A stretch of DNA of 42,375 nucleotides from an uncultured Pelagibacteraceae bacterium. GTDB taxonomy: Bacteria; Pseudomonadota; Alphaproteobacteria; Pelagibacterales; Pelagibacteraceae. The stretch spans positions 1-42,375 of the forward strand of contig CABYQM010000010.1 in the NCBI GenBank assembly GCA_902521075.1, in the 5' to 3' direction. This document shows, piece after piece, positions 8,935-17,618 of the stretch; the first letter of the stretch is position 1; each line of letters begins with the position of its first letter. The notes below the pieces were generated by a model that was not told the origin of the DNA, made no database searches, and saw nothing but the letters and a program-made list of their open reading frames with translations. The position numbers and the translations under genes were made by a program.

Positions 8935-9775
8935 AATTTTTAAGAATATATATAAATATAAATCCAGTTATATACATTATTAATGCATAAGCAGCTGTGG
9001 GAACCATGTAAGCGACATCATTGAAAATTTGTGTTGCTACAAATACAGCTAAAGTTCCATTTTGCAATCCACATTCTAAAGAAATACATTTTCTCTGTGG
9101 TATTCCAGTTGCAAAACCTTTTGCAATGTAAAATGCCGAAGTCATCATAACTACGTTCAATATTAAAACAGCTAAACCCGCTTGACCTAAGTATGATATT
9201 ATATTTTCTCTTTCCTCAATCCATATTGCTGCAAATACAACAATAAACAAAATACCTGTAATTATATTTACAATATTAATATTAGACGAAATAAAGTTTT
9301 CAGCAAATTTTCTAATTATCATTCCTAGAATTACTGGCACAGTTACAACTAGTGCCATTTTAAGAGCAATACCAGTCATTGTAATATCTGAAGATAAATC
9401 AGTTACACCTAATAATTTTGCTGAAGTAAAAACAATAAATGGAACAGAAAAAATACTAATTAAACTACCTATTGCTGTTAACGAAATAGATAATGCAACA
9501 TCTCCATTTGCAAATTTTGTTAAGACATTTGATGTTACTCCTCCAGGAGCAGCAGCAATAATCATTAATCCTAATGCTAATTCAACTGGTAATCTTAATA
9601 TTAAAAGTAAAATATAAGCGACGATTGGGAGAAGGATTAATTGACAAATTATTCCGACTGTAAAATCTTTTGGATTATTTATAACTCTTAAAAAATCTCT
9701 AGTTGATAAGCCCAATCCAAGACCTAACATTATAAGGGCTAACGCTATAGGTGCAATTTTTGTAACTATCTCCAT
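8927..9775 (-). CDS. BASS-family (bile acid:sodium symporter-like) transporter
   Basis: 282 residues, about nine to ten membrane helices, with family blocks GLGLSTRDFLRV, AAAPGGVTSNVLTKFANGDVALSISLTA and the C-terminal ECGLQNGTLAVFVA. These are inner-membrane, usually sodium-coupled carriers of organic anions (bile acids, pantoate, pyruvate, 2-keto acids, methylthio compounds). No substrate can be read from the sequence. It is divergent from the phosphotransacetylase gene, with an 84-base shared promoter gap, and next to the regulator, suggesting organic-acid or sulfonate uptake linked to the downstream enzymes. Confidence 0.88.
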   Translation of the reverse strand: MEIVTKIAPIALALIMLGLGLGLSTRDFLRVINNPKDFTVGIICQLILLPIVAYILLLILRLPVELALGLMIIAAAPGGVTSNVLTKFANGDVALSISLTAIGSLISIFSVPFIVFTSAKLLGVTDLSSDITMTGIALKMALVVTVPVILGMIIRKFAENFISSNINIVNIITGILFIVVFAAIWIEERENIISYLGQAGLAVLILNVVMMTSAFYIAKGFATGIPQRKCISLECGLQNGTLAVFVATQIFNDVAYMVPTAAYALIMYITGFIFIYILKNSN

Positions 9776-9859
9776 CGTTTGTTCAATTTTAAACTATTTT
9801 TATATCGAACGTAATAAAAAATATTGATATTTAGAACCATAACAAATATTTAAACTCAT

Positions 9860-10771
9860 ATGTTATCTGATAAATCCACAGTTTGTCCTGTAAATCTACT
9901 TAATATAGCTCATCAAAAAAGAGGTGTAAAAGCAGCCATTGTAAATGCAGGTAAAAAATTACCAATGATGTCAGTAATGGATGCTGTCTCTGAAAAATTG
10001 ATCACCCCAATATTAATAGGTGATAAACAAAAAATACAAGAATGCGCAGATGAGCTTAAATTTGACATATCAAATTTTGAAATAATTAATGAGCCAGTTG
10101 AAAATAATACAGCAGGAATTGCAACAAAACTTGCATCAGAAGATAAAGTAAAAATTATCGTAAAAGGACATATCCATACTGATATATTAATGAAAGAAGT
10201 TCTTAAGAGAGAGTATAAATTAATCGGAAAAACAAGACTAAGTCATATTTGGCATATGACATTACAAAAAGATGATAAACCATTAATCATAACTGATGGA
10301 GCATTGAATGTTTCTCCTAACCTAAAAACTAAAATGCATATTTTAAAAAATGTTATAGATTTTAGTCATAGAATTAATATTCCAAGACCAAAAATTTCTA
10401 TCCTTTCAGCGACAGAAGAAGTTATTGATAGTGTACAGAGTTCGGTTGAAGCTAAAGAATTAACTGAATTGGCAAGTAAAGAAAATTTTAATGCTGATAT
10501 TTTTGGACCCTTAGCATTTGACAATAGTATTTCAAAAAAATCTGCTTCTATTAAGGGAATTGAGAATATAGTTGCTGGGGAAGCTGATGTATTATTAGTT
10601 CCAAATGTCGAAACTGGAAATGCGCTTGTAAAAATGATGATTTATTTTATGGGAGCATGTGCAGCAGGCGTAGTTGTTGGAGGTAAAGTACCTGTTGTTA
10701 TAACAAGTAGATCAGATGATGCGACAGCAAGACTTGCTTCTATAGCTGCAGCCGTTGTTGCTTTAGATTAA
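9860..10771 (+). CDS. Phosphate acetyl/butyryl transferase (phosphotransacetylase family)
   Basis: 303 residues covering the catalytic PTA/PTB domain (PF01515) alone, as in short phosphotransacetylases and in the C-terminal half of MaoC-PTA fusions. Recognised blocks: AAIVNAGKKLPMMSVMDAV, KGHIHTDILMKEVL, ITDGALNVSPN, GPLAFDNSISKKSA, VAGEADVLLVPNVETGNALVK, and the C-terminal SRSDDATARLASIAAA. It converts acyl phosphate plus CoA to acyl-CoA plus phosphate in the cytoplasm. In sulfonate degraders this enzyme follows Xsc, taking its acetyl phosphate; the HpsN-like gene 59 bases downstream fits that theme, but Xsc itself is not in the window. Butyryl specificity cannot be excluded. Confidence 0.88.
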   Translation: MLSDKSTVCPVNLLNIAHQKRGVKAAIVNAGKKLPMMSVMDAVSEKLITPILIGDKQKIQECADELKFDISNFEIINEPVENNTAGIATKLASEDKVKIIVKGHIHTDILMKEVLKREYKLIGKTRLSHIWHMTLQKDDKPLIITDGALNVSPNLKTKMHILKNVIDFSHRINIPRPKISILSATEEVIDSVQSSVEAKELTELASKENFNADIFGPLAFDNSISKKSASIKGIENIVAGEADVLLVPNVETGNALVKMMIYFMGACAAGVVVGGKVPVVITSRSDDATARLASIAAAVVALD

Positions 10772-10830
10772 ACTTCTATTGAATAAACATCTTATATAAT
10801 TTAAACATTTGTAAAATTAGAGAAAAAATA

Positions 10831-12117
10831 ATGGCAATTACTTATATAAAAAAAGCTGAAAAAACTGCATTTACAGGAGAAGATGAAACAAGAACTAAGG
10901 TAAGTTCTATTTTAAAAGATTTAGAAAAAACTAAAGATCAAGGTGTTAAAGATATTTTAAAAAAATTTGATAATTATGAAGGTGATATAATTGTTAGCAA
11001 AGAAAAAATTGAGGAAATAAATAAAACTTTAGATCAGAAGATTAAAGATGATATTCAGTTCTCTCATGAAAGAGTAAGGAAGTTTGCAGAACATCAACTA
11101 GAAAATCTTGGAAAAGACTCAGAAGTTGAATTATCGCCTGGTTTAATAGCTGGGCAAAAATTAATACCTGTAAATACCGTTGGGTGTTACGTGCCCGGTG
11201 GAAGATATAACAATATCGCCTCTGCTATAATGAGTGTGACAACTGCAAAAGTTGCTGGAGTAAAAAATGTAATTGCAACAAGTCCGCCGAAAGATTCAAA
11301 TGGTGCTAACCCAATTATAATTTATACAGCTAACCTTTGTGGTGCAGATGTAATTATGAACATTGGCGGTATAGGAGCAATTGGTGCGCTTGCATATGGT
11401 TGCTTTGGTAATCCAGAAGTAGATATGATTGTTGGACCTGGAAATAAATTTGTAGCAGAGTCTAAAAGGATTTTATTTGGAAAAGTTGGAATTGATTTAT
11501 TTGCAGGACCAACCGAAATAGGCATTATTGCAGATCATACAGCTGACAAAGAAATAATCGCTTATGATTTAGTTGGACAGGCTGAACATGGTCCTGACTC
11601 TCCAGCTTGGCTTTACACTACTGATAAATCTTTATGTGATTATGTTATGAAAAGAGTTCCAGAAATTATTCAAGAACTACCTGAACATAACAGAAATAAT
11701 GCTGATGCTGCATGGAGAGATTATGGAGAAGTAATTATGTGTGATACCAAAGAAGAAATGATGAAAGTGAGTGATGAATATGCACCAGAACATTTAGAGG
11801 TTCAAGCTGAAGACTTAGACTGGTATTTAAAAAATCTTAAAAATTATGGTTCTTTATTTTTAGGTGAGGAAACAACAGTTGCGTATGGAGATAAATGCTC
11901 TGGACCAAATCATATTCTACCAACAAAAGGTGCAGGAAAATATACTGGAGGCTTATACGTTGGAAAATTTATAAAAACAGTCACTTACCAAAAAATGAAT
12001 AAAGAATCTAACAAAGAAGTTGGTGCTGCAGCGGCTAGAATTTCTAGATATGAAGGTATGGAAGCTCATGCTAGAACTGGTGATGTAAGACTTCGAAAAT
12101 ATGGTTTTTCAAATTAG
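10831..12117 (+). CDS. hpsN: Sulfopropanediol 3-dehydrogenase-like (HpsN/HisD family)
   Basis: 428 residues, histidinol-dehydrogenase fold. All zinc ligands known from HisD are conserved (Q250, H253, D354, H413), as are the catalytic Glu-His pair E320-H321 in YAPEHLEVQ. The blocks GCYVPGGRYNNIASAIMSV, GPGNKFVAESKRILFGKVGID, NADAAWRDYGEV and ARISRYEGMEAHARTGDVR resemble HpsN of Ruegeria-type bacteria far more than a biosynthetic HisD, and no other his gene is nearby. HpsN oxidises (R)-2,3-dihydroxypropane-1-sulfonate with 2 NAD+ to (R)-sulfolactate. Likely co-transcribed with the phosphotransacetylase. The exact sulfonate or polyol substrate is inference from similarity recalled by eye. Confidence 0.78.
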   Translation: MAITYIKKAEKTAFTGEDETRTKVSSILKDLEKTKDQGVKDILKKFDNYEGDIIVSKEKIEEINKTLDQKIKDDIQFSHERVRKFAEHQLENLGKDSEVELSPGLIAGQKLIPVNTVGCYVPGGRYNNIASAIMSVTTAKVAGVKNVIATSPPKDSNGANPIIIYTANLCGADVIMNIGGIGAIGALAYGCFGNPEVDMIVGPGNKFVAESKRILFGKVGIDLFAGPTEIGIIADHTADKEIIAYDLVGQAEHGPDSPAWLYTTDKSLCDYVMKRVPEIIQELPEHNRNNADAAWRDYGEVIMCDTKEEMMKVSDEYAPEHLEVQAEDLDWYLKNLKNYGSLFLGEETTVAYGDKCSGPNHILPTKGAGKYTGGLYVGKFIKTVTYQKMNKESNKEVGAAAARISRYEGMEAHARTGDVRLRKYGFSN

Positions 12118-12130
12118 AGAACTTTAGTTT

Positions 12131-13207
12131 TCAAGATTTAAAAATATCAATTCCAATCTGACTTAATATATGCGCTAGATCTATAGGTACCCAATTTTCT
12201 CTGATTTTTCCCTCATCATGATGATAAAAATCCATAACTCTCATAGTTACTTTATTTTTATTTGAATTATATCCTAGCCAATCATTTGAATCATACACTG
12301 CTTGTATACTGTGCCATCCAGCAGTAAGTGAAAATTTACCATCTCCTAATTCACAATAATGTCCTAATTCCCAGTAATTTCTTTCTTTAAATGTTTTTCT
12401 AAAAGGAAGTTGATGATGATCAATGAAACCTTCCAAAGAGCGTGCTGTTCCTATACCGCTAGGTCCATACCAAATCATTTTTTCATGCCAAAAATCTTTT
12501 TGTGGGTGATTAATAAGTTTTTCTTTTAAATCAGAGTCAGATGATGCTTCTAATTCTGGTTTAATATTTAAACTTCTTTGCATAGTAAGAGATTGATCTA
12601 GAGTGGCTTTTGAAACATCTAAATTGTTTTCGTAAAAATTTACACCATCTGTATTTATTGGTGTCATCCAAATGCCCTCATACCCTCTTGAAGGATTTAT
12701 TGGAAACTTCCCTACTTGATTTAGAAAATTTATTGTGTCGATTAAAATGTGACTTTCAATAATTTTATCGTTTTTTAATTCGTGTATCTCACAGCATCTT
12801 AAATTTACCATTTTAAAATTTGGCTCTACATTTAGCCATTTCTTTTTAAAAATTCCTGATAAGGTAGATATTGTTCCAACTTGAAATTTATCTCTAAAGG
12901 CTCCGCCTATAACGAGTTGTTCTCTTCTCTCTAAATCAGGAAACGCATCAAAAAGTGGGGTCCAAAATTTATCCCTAAAATTAGACAAACCTTTAAATTC
13001 ATTTAATGGAAAAAAACATTTAATATTTACATCTTCGCTAAAATATTTGCTTAAATTTTCTTCTATTTTAGATGGTCCATGCTTGTAAATATTGTTCAAA
13101 TAATTTCTAACTATTTGTTTATTTTGTTTATTTTCTTCAGCTGTGATTTTTAATTCTTGAAAATTATTTTGATTTTTAAGTCCTGTATCAAATTGTTCTA
13201 TTTGCAT
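12131..13207 (-). CDS. Double NTF2-like (SnoaL/ester-cyclase-like) protein
   Basis: 358 residues from the ATG at 13207, which gives MQIEQFDTGL; the frame extends upstream to 13267 but that would overlap the divergent cupin gene by 19 bases, so the internal start is preferred. Two consecutive SnoaL-like cone domains are suggested: one around residues 30-180 (NLSKYFSEDVNIKCFFPLNEFKG, FPDLERREQLVIGG) and one around 230-358 (FWHEKMIWYGPSGIG, GWHSIQAVYD, MRVMDFYHHDEGKIRENWVPID). Such domains bind small hydrophobic or ring compounds as cyclases, isomerases, dehydratases or carriers. No signal peptide. It resembles the plus-strand protein at 14187 in size and layout. The 41-base gap to the cupin gene must hold both promoters. 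Confidence 0.72.
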   Translation of the reverse strand: MQIEQFDTGLKNQNNFQELKITAEENKQNKQIVRNYLNNIYKHGPSKIEENLSKYFSEDVNIKCFFPLNEFKGLSNFRDKFWTPLFDAFPDLERREQLVIGGAFRDKFQVGTISTLSGIFKKKWLNVEPNFKMVNLRCCEIHELKNDKIIESHILIDTINFLNQVGKFPINPSRGYEGIWMTPINTDGVNFYENNLDVSKATLDQSLTMQRSLNIKPELEASSDSDLKEKLINHPQKDFWHEKMIWYGPSGIGTARSLEGFIDHHQLPFRKTFKERNYWELGHYCELGDGKFSLTAGWHSIQAVYDSNDWLGYNSNKNKVTMRVMDFYHHDEGKIRENWVPIDLAHILSQIGIDIFKS

Positions 13208-13248
13208 AAATTGCAATTTATATTTAAATAGAGATAAATAACAAGAAT

Positions 13249-14187
13249 ATGATTGATAGATTAGCAAAATTTAATGAGCTCGTTCCAAGTAGCCTTCCTT
13301 TTGTAGAGGGTAGATTAGAAGGTCATAAAGAAAGAAAAAATTATACAATTATTGGACGTGGAGTTGCTGAAGATACCAAACAACTAATAAAAATACAGTC
13401 TTTACATGGGTATAATTTAGGAGCAGTGAGTGCTATGCCAAAAAATGGATCTGGTCTTCATAGTCATACTACGGCTGAAGTATTTGTAATTTACTCAGGT
13501 AAATGGAGATTTTATTGGGGTGCTGATGGAAAACAAGAAACAATATTAGAAGCTGGCGATATAATTTCAATGCCTACAAATATGTTCAGAGCATTTGAAA
13601 ATGTTGGAGATAAAGAAAATTTGATGTTTGTTGTATTAGGCGGAGATGATCCTGGTATAATAACATGGGTTCCAGAAATTTTAAAAAAGGCAAAAGAGAC
13701 CGGTATGGCATTGCTTGATGATAATTCGTTAATAGATTTAAAAAAGGTTGAAGTGCCTAACGGTAGAAAGATGATAGAGCCTATAACTCAAGATGAATTA
13801 GAAAGATTTGATAATTATTTGCCAGAAGAATTAGAAAAAAATATTTATAGAAATAAACAAAACAATATCAGCGATGAAATTAATGGTATTAAATTATATC
13901 AAGTATTAGGAAACAAATTTAATAAAAAAACTTATGAACCTTCAATCAAACAAAATACCGGATTTAATTTAACAACATTAAATTCTATATATGGCGAAAT
14001 TAAAGATATTGAATGTATAAAGCCAACTGTACTTTTTGCTCAAGAAGGTAATTGGAAAATAGTGATAGGAAACTCTAATATAAAATTAGAAAAAGGAGAT
14101 ACTTTTTCAGTTCCTTTGAGTAGCAAAATAAATATCTCTTGTAATAATTCAAAAAACAGTATTTTAAATTTTGTTAGTCAGATCTAA
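13249..14187 (+). CDS. Cupin protein with a degenerate C-terminal second half
   Basis: 312 residues. The N-terminal half carries a good cupin motif 1: LHSHTTAEVFVIYSG with H71, H73 and E77. Motif 2 is present as GDIISMPTNMFRAFEN (103-118), but the position of the fourth metal ligand is Arg114 instead of His. The C-terminal ~100 residues (FNLTTLNSIYGEI..., LFAQEGNWKIVIG, LEKGDTFSVPLSSKI) look like a second cupin barrel without metal ligands. Cytoplasmic by lack of signal peptide. It could be a dioxygenase, isomerase or sugar/aromatic-binding sensor. Its stop overlaps the next gene's start by one base (TAATG), so it is the first gene of a run that reaches at least 16279. Confidence 0.8.
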   Translation: MIDRLAKFNELVPSSLPFVEGRLEGHKERKNYTIIGRGVAEDTKQLIKIQSLHGYNLGAVSAMPKNGSGLHSHTTAEVFVIYSGKWRFYWGADGKQETILEAGDIISMPTNMFRAFENVGDKENLMFVVLGGDDPGIITWVPEILKKAKETGMALLDDNSLIDLKKVEVPNGRKMIEPITQDELERFDNYLPEELEKNIYRNKQNNISDEINGIKLYQVLGNKFNKKTYEPSIKQNTGFNLTTLNSIYGEIKDIECIKPTVLFAQEGNWKIVIGNSNIKLEKGDTFSVPLSSKINISCNNSKNSILNFVSQI

Positions 14188-15146
14188 TGAAAGGATTTGA
14201 TAGTAATTATAAAAATTTAACTGATTACATTTTAAAAATTACTAAACAAATTTGGGAAGGGAAAGATGTCGAATCGATATCCAAATATTATTCAGAGAAT
14301 ATCCCTGTAAGATCACCTTTTGGAATAACCTATGGTTTTAAACCTGTTATTGATGCAACTTATAAAACTTTAGACGAATTTCCAGACAGACAATTATTAG
14401 GTGAAGATGTAATTTGGAGTGGAAATGACGATGAAGGATATCATTCATCTCACAGAATTCTGAGCAAAGCTACGCATTTAAATGACGGGTATTATGGAAA
14501 AAAAACAGGAAACAAAATAGTTTATAGAGTTATTGCTGACTGTGCATGTAAAAATAATCAGGTTTATGATGAGTGGATTGTGAGAGATCAAGGTGCTATG
14601 GTTCGCCAGCTAGGTTATACACCTGAGCAATTTGCAAGGCATTTAATTGATAAAGAAGGTGGCGCATCTAAAGCTATCAAAGTTTTTAATAGATCTTCTG
14701 ATAAAAAGTCAGAGTATATCCCAGTAAAAGTTGATGAAGATTCATCAGGTTATATATATTACAATATTTTAAAGAAAATATTTAATAACGATTATGATTT
14801 TGAAGATTATGATAGAGCAGCCAGTCTATTTTGGCCAAGTAATAAAGTTGGAAATGGCAGTGAAGATATAATTAGATATTGGAGATCTTTAAAAAATATA
14901 TTTTCTGAAATAAAGTTTACAATCGAACATGTTGCATCATTGGATGAAAAAAATAACAATCAAAAAGCTACCATCAGATGGTTTTTAAGTGGTAAGCACT
15001 CTAAAGACAGTGAAGAATTTGGGAAAAAGACTGACAAAGATTTATTTATAATGGGTATAAATCATGCAGAATTAAGAGATGATAAAATAATAAGAGAATG
15101 GGTATTGTTTGATGAAGTGGCTATTTGGAAACAAATATTAATGTAA
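14187..15146 (+). CDS. Double NTF2-like (SnoaL/ester-cyclase-like) protein
   Basis: 319 residues with two NTF2/SnoaL-like units: about residues 8-165 (IWEGKDVESISKYYSENIPV, TYKTLDEFPDRQLLGEDVIW, DEWIVRDQGAMVRQLGYTPE) and about 190-319 (AASLFWPSNKVGNGSEDIIR, ATIRWFLSGKHS, NHAELRDDKIIREWVLFDEV). The ending IIREWVLFDEVAIWKQI parallels the ending IRENWVPIDLAHILSQI of the minus-strand protein at 12131, indicating that the two are paralogues. One-base overlap with the cupin gene and a five-base gap to the MetE-like gene place it in one operon. Reaction unknown; proteins of this type are ester cyclases, hydratases or small-molecule binders. Confidence 0.75.
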   Translation: MKGFDSNYKNLTDYILKITKQIWEGKDVESISKYYSENIPVRSPFGITYGFKPVIDATYKTLDEFPDRQLLGEDVIWSGNDDEGYHSSHRILSKATHLNDGYYGKKTGNKIVYRVIADCACKNNQVYDEWIVRDQGAMVRQLGYTPEQFARHLIDKEGGASKAIKVFNRSSDKKSEYIPVKVDEDSSGYIYYNILKKIFNNDYDFEDYDRAASLFWPSNKVGNGSEDIIRYWRSLKNIFSEIKFTIEHVASLDEKNNNQKATIRWFLSGKHSKDSEEFGKKTDKDLFIMGINHAELRDDKIIREWVLFDEVAIWKQILM

Positions 15147-15151
15147 AAACT

Positions 15152-16279
15152 ATGGATAAAATTAAAACCACACATGTTGGAAGTCTACCAAGATCAAAAA
15201 AGCTATCTGAGATACTTTTTAAAAAAGATAAAAATGAATTATTCGATCAAGGAGAACTTGATAAGATAATTGAAGAAGATGTAAACAAAATTGTAAAAAA
15301 ACAAATTGATATCGGAATTGACATTATAAGTGACGGCGAAATGTCAAAAATAAGTTACGCTACTTATGTCAAGGATCGATTACATGGCTTTAGTGGTGAA
15401 AGCGAGAGAAGAGCTCCTAAAGACTTAGATGATTTTCCATCATATAAAGAAAAAATTGCAAAATCAGGAGGTACGCCTACTTATACAAGACCATGTTGTA
15501 CTGCTGATTTAAAAATTAAAGATACTAAATCTTTAACTAAAGATATCAGTAATTTAAAATCTGCATTAAAAAAAAATAACCATTCTCAAGGATTTATAAA
15601 CTCTGCATCACCAGGAGTAATTTCAAATTTCCTTCCAAACAAATTCTATCAAAATGACGATAAGTATTTAGAGGCATTATCAAAAATGATGAAAACTGAA
15701 TATGATCAAATAACAAATAATGATTTATTATTACAAATTGATTGTCCAGATCTTGCGCTTGCAAGACATATGACCTTTAAAAATGTATCAGATGAAGAAT
15801 TTTTAGTTAGAGCTGAAAAACAAATCGAATGTCTTAACGAAGCAATCAAAGATATCGATGCCTCTAAGTTGAGAATGCATATCTGCTGGGGAAATTATGA
15901 AGGTCCGCATATTCACGATATTGGATTAGAAAAAATATTACCTATTGCTTTAAAAGCAAACATCCAAACTTATTTAATTGAGGCCTCAAATCCAAGGCAT
16001 GCTCATGAGTGGAAGGTTTTTGAGAACATAAAACTTCCTAATGATAAAGTAATAGTTCCTGGTGTAATAGACTCAACATCAAATTTTGTAGAGCATGAAG
16101 AGTTAGTAAAAAATAGAATAATTCAGTATTCAAAAGTAATTGATAAAAATCAATTAATGGCTGGAAGTGATTGTGGATTTAGTACTTTTGCTGGCTTTGG
16201 AAATGTGGATGAAAAAATTGTTTACAAAAAATTTGAATCTTTGGTCGCAGGTGCGGAGCTTGCGTCAAATGCGATTTAA
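15152..16279 (+). CDS. Cobalamin-independent methionine synthase core-like methyltransferase (MetE C-terminal family)
   Basis: 375 residues from the ATG at 15152 (MDKIKTTHVGSLPRS); an upstream in-frame ATG at 15125 would overlap the previous gene by 22 bases and add a non-conserved tail. It is a single UROD/MetE-like barrel with all thiol-activating zinc ligands: H243 and C245 (RMHICWGNYEGPH), E277 (YLIEASNP) and C341 (AGSDCGFST). The N-terminal half of full-length MetE (~755 residues) is absent. It therefore probably moves a methyl group from an unusual donor, or from a small-molecule substrate, to a thiol. Its place behind a cupin and an NTF2-like gene and before an importer suggests catabolism of an imported methylated compound (inference). 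Confidence 0.85.
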   Translation: MDKIKTTHVGSLPRSKKLSEILFKKDKNELFDQGELDKIIEEDVNKIVKKQIDIGIDIISDGEMSKISYATYVKDRLHGFSGESERRAPKDLDDFPSYKEKIAKSGGTPTYTRPCCTADLKIKDTKSLTKDISNLKSALKKNNHSQGFINSASPGVISNFLPNKFYQNDDKYLEALSKMMKTEYDQITNNDLLLQIDCPDLALARHMTFKNVSDEEFLVRAEKQIECLNEAIKDIDASKLRMHICWGNYEGPHIHDIGLEKILPIALKANIQTYLIEASNPRHAHEWKVFENIKLPNDKVIVPGVIDSTSNFVEHEELVKNRIIQYSKVIDKNQLMAGSDCGFSTFAGFGNVDEKIVYKKFESLVAGAELASNAI

Positions 16280-16352
16280 AAACTACTTTTAAATTCCCTA
16301 AGGAATATATATCCTTTCATCTATAAATTTAAATTTAATGAGGAAAACAAAT

Positions 16353-17573
16353 ATGAAAAAAATATTAATATCTTTATTGTTTCTTCTTTTTGGAACTTCT
16401 GCTTACGCGGATTGTAACATTAAGAGTGGATCAATAAATATTTTAGCTAACGATTTTCCAGCTTTAAGAACTTTTGTGGAAACAGCTAAAGGATGTAAAG
16501 GAAGTGCTGATTTTAAAGTCACACACTCATCTGAGCACAATAAAATTGCTGTGCCAGCTCTAACTGCAAATCCATCAGAGTTTTCTGCAAGAATTGCAGC
16601 AAATAGCTCTATAGTTCCTTTGATGAACCAAGACTTAATTAGACCACTTGATGATCTTGTTAAGAAATATGGAAAAGGAATACAAGATTCTCAATTGATA
16701 ACAATTGATGGGAAAATAATGGCAGTTGCTTTTATGGCAAACACTCAGCACTTATATTACAGAGAAGATGTTTTAAAAGAATTGGGTATAGCTGTTCCTA
16801 AAACATATGAGGAAGTAGTAGCGGCATCAGAAAAAATAAGAGCATCTGGTAAAATGCAATATCCTTACGCAGCAGCATACAAAGCTGGTTGGAATTTAGC
16901 AGAAGAATTCGTTAACATGTACATTGGACATGGAGGAGAATTCTTTAAAACAGGAACTGCTCAACCAAGCATTAACAATGCAAAAGGTGTAGCGACATTA
17001 AATATGCTAAAAAAATTAGCAGGTTTAAGTAACCCAGATTATTTAACTCACGATAGTGAAGCTATTAAAGTTGAATGGGAATCTGGAAATGTTGCATTAA
17101 TGACTCTTTGGGCATCAAGATCAGGAACATTGCTTGATGATGATGGTGATGCAAAAATTACAGCAGCAACTAAATTAACTGGACCAGCAACGGTTGCTGG
17201 AGGAAACATACCAGCGGCGACTTTATGGTGGGACGGTTTCACATTAGCAAAAAATAGATCTGACGCTGATGCTGAAGCAACATTTAGAGCTTTGGCACAT
17301 GCAGCTGCTAACAAAAAGATGGTTGCAGATGCAGCAGATCAAGCTGTTTGGTTAATTGAAGGTTTTAAACCTGGACCAAAATCAATTGGAGTTATCGAAG
17401 CTGTTAAAATGAAAGCTAAACCATATCCAATGTTACCACAAATGGGTTTAATGCATGGTGCATTAGGAAGTGAGATTGTTGAATTTTTACAAGGTAAAGA
17501 GACAGCAGAACAAGCTTTAAAAGATGTGGAAGCAGCTTACATGAGTAAAGCAAAAGAACAAGGCTTTCTATAA
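16353..17573 (+). CDS. Periplasmic solute-binding protein, sugar-type (SBP_bac_1) ABC importer
   Basis: 406 residues from the ATG at 16353; the in-frame ATG at 16338 lies within a GAGGAAA ribosome-binding site that is correctly spaced for 16353. Signal peptide MKKILISLLFLLFGTSAYA, cleavage likely before D20. The body looks like a family-1 extracellular binding protein (carbohydrate/polyol class): VPLMNQDLIRPLDDLVKKYG, AFMANTQHLYYREDVLKELG, WESGNVALMTLWASRSG, GGNIPAATLWWDGFTLAKN. It is followed by a strong hairpin and then two MalF/MalG-type permeases. The ligand is unknown. The 73-base gap upstream contains a weak five-base-pair hairpin and nothing clearer. Confidence 0.9.
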   Translation: MKKILISLLFLLFGTSAYADCNIKSGSINILANDFPALRTFVETAKGCKGSADFKVTHSSEHNKIAVPALTANPSEFSARIAANSSIVPLMNQDLIRPLDDLVKKYGKGIQDSQLITIDGKIMAVAFMANTQHLYYREDVLKELGIAVPKTYEEVVAASEKIRASGKMQYPYAAAYKAGWNLAEEFVNMYIGHGGEFFKTGTAQPSINNAKGVATLNMLKKLAGLSNPDYLTHDSEAIKVEWESGNVALMTLWASRSGTLLDDDGDAKITAATKLTGPATVAGGNIPAATLWWDGFTLAKNRSDADAEATFRALAHAAANKKMVADAADQAVWLIEGFKPGPKSIGVIEAVKMKAKPYPMLPQMGLMHGALGSEIVEFLQGKETAEQALKDVEAAYMSKAKEQGFL

Positions 17574-17584
17574 TCAATAAATTT

Positions 17585-17610
17585 TAAGTGGGGATAAATA
17601 TCCCCACTTA
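17585..17610 (+). promoter_or_regulatory. Hairpin between binding-protein and permease genes
   Basis: Perfect 11-base inverted repeat (TAAGTGGGGAT / ATCCCCACTTA) with a four-base loop. It lies 11 bases after the binding-protein stop and 8 bases before the permease ATG, with no clear T-tract after it. It probably protects the 3' end of the abundant binding-protein message and/or limits read-through into, and ribosome access to, the permease gene. Confidence 0.85.
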
Positions 17611-17618
17611 TTACATTA

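Noticed and set aside
10831..12117. Biosynthetic histidinol dehydrogenase (hisD)
   Set aside because: The fold and catalytic residues are shared, but the sequence blocks match HpsN-type sulfopropanediol dehydrogenases better, no other his genes are near, and the neighbours are catabolic.
13208..13267. Twenty extra N-terminal codons on the minus-strand double-NTF2 protein
   Set aside because: They overlap the start of the divergent cupin gene and look like random AT-rich translation; ATG at 13207 is better.
15125..15151. Longer start for the MetE-like protein
   Set aside because: It would overlap the previous gene by 22 bases; the conserved THVGSLPRS begins right after the ATG at 15152.
15147..15151. 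SAM-type riboswitch before the MetE-like gene
   Set aside because: Only five bases separate it from the preceding gene, leaving no room for an upstream aptamer.
16280..16352. Terminator or attenuator between the MetE-like and binding-protein genes (AAGGA-7-TCCTT)
   Set aside because: The stem is only five base pairs and lacks a T-tract; too weak to call in AT-rich DNA.
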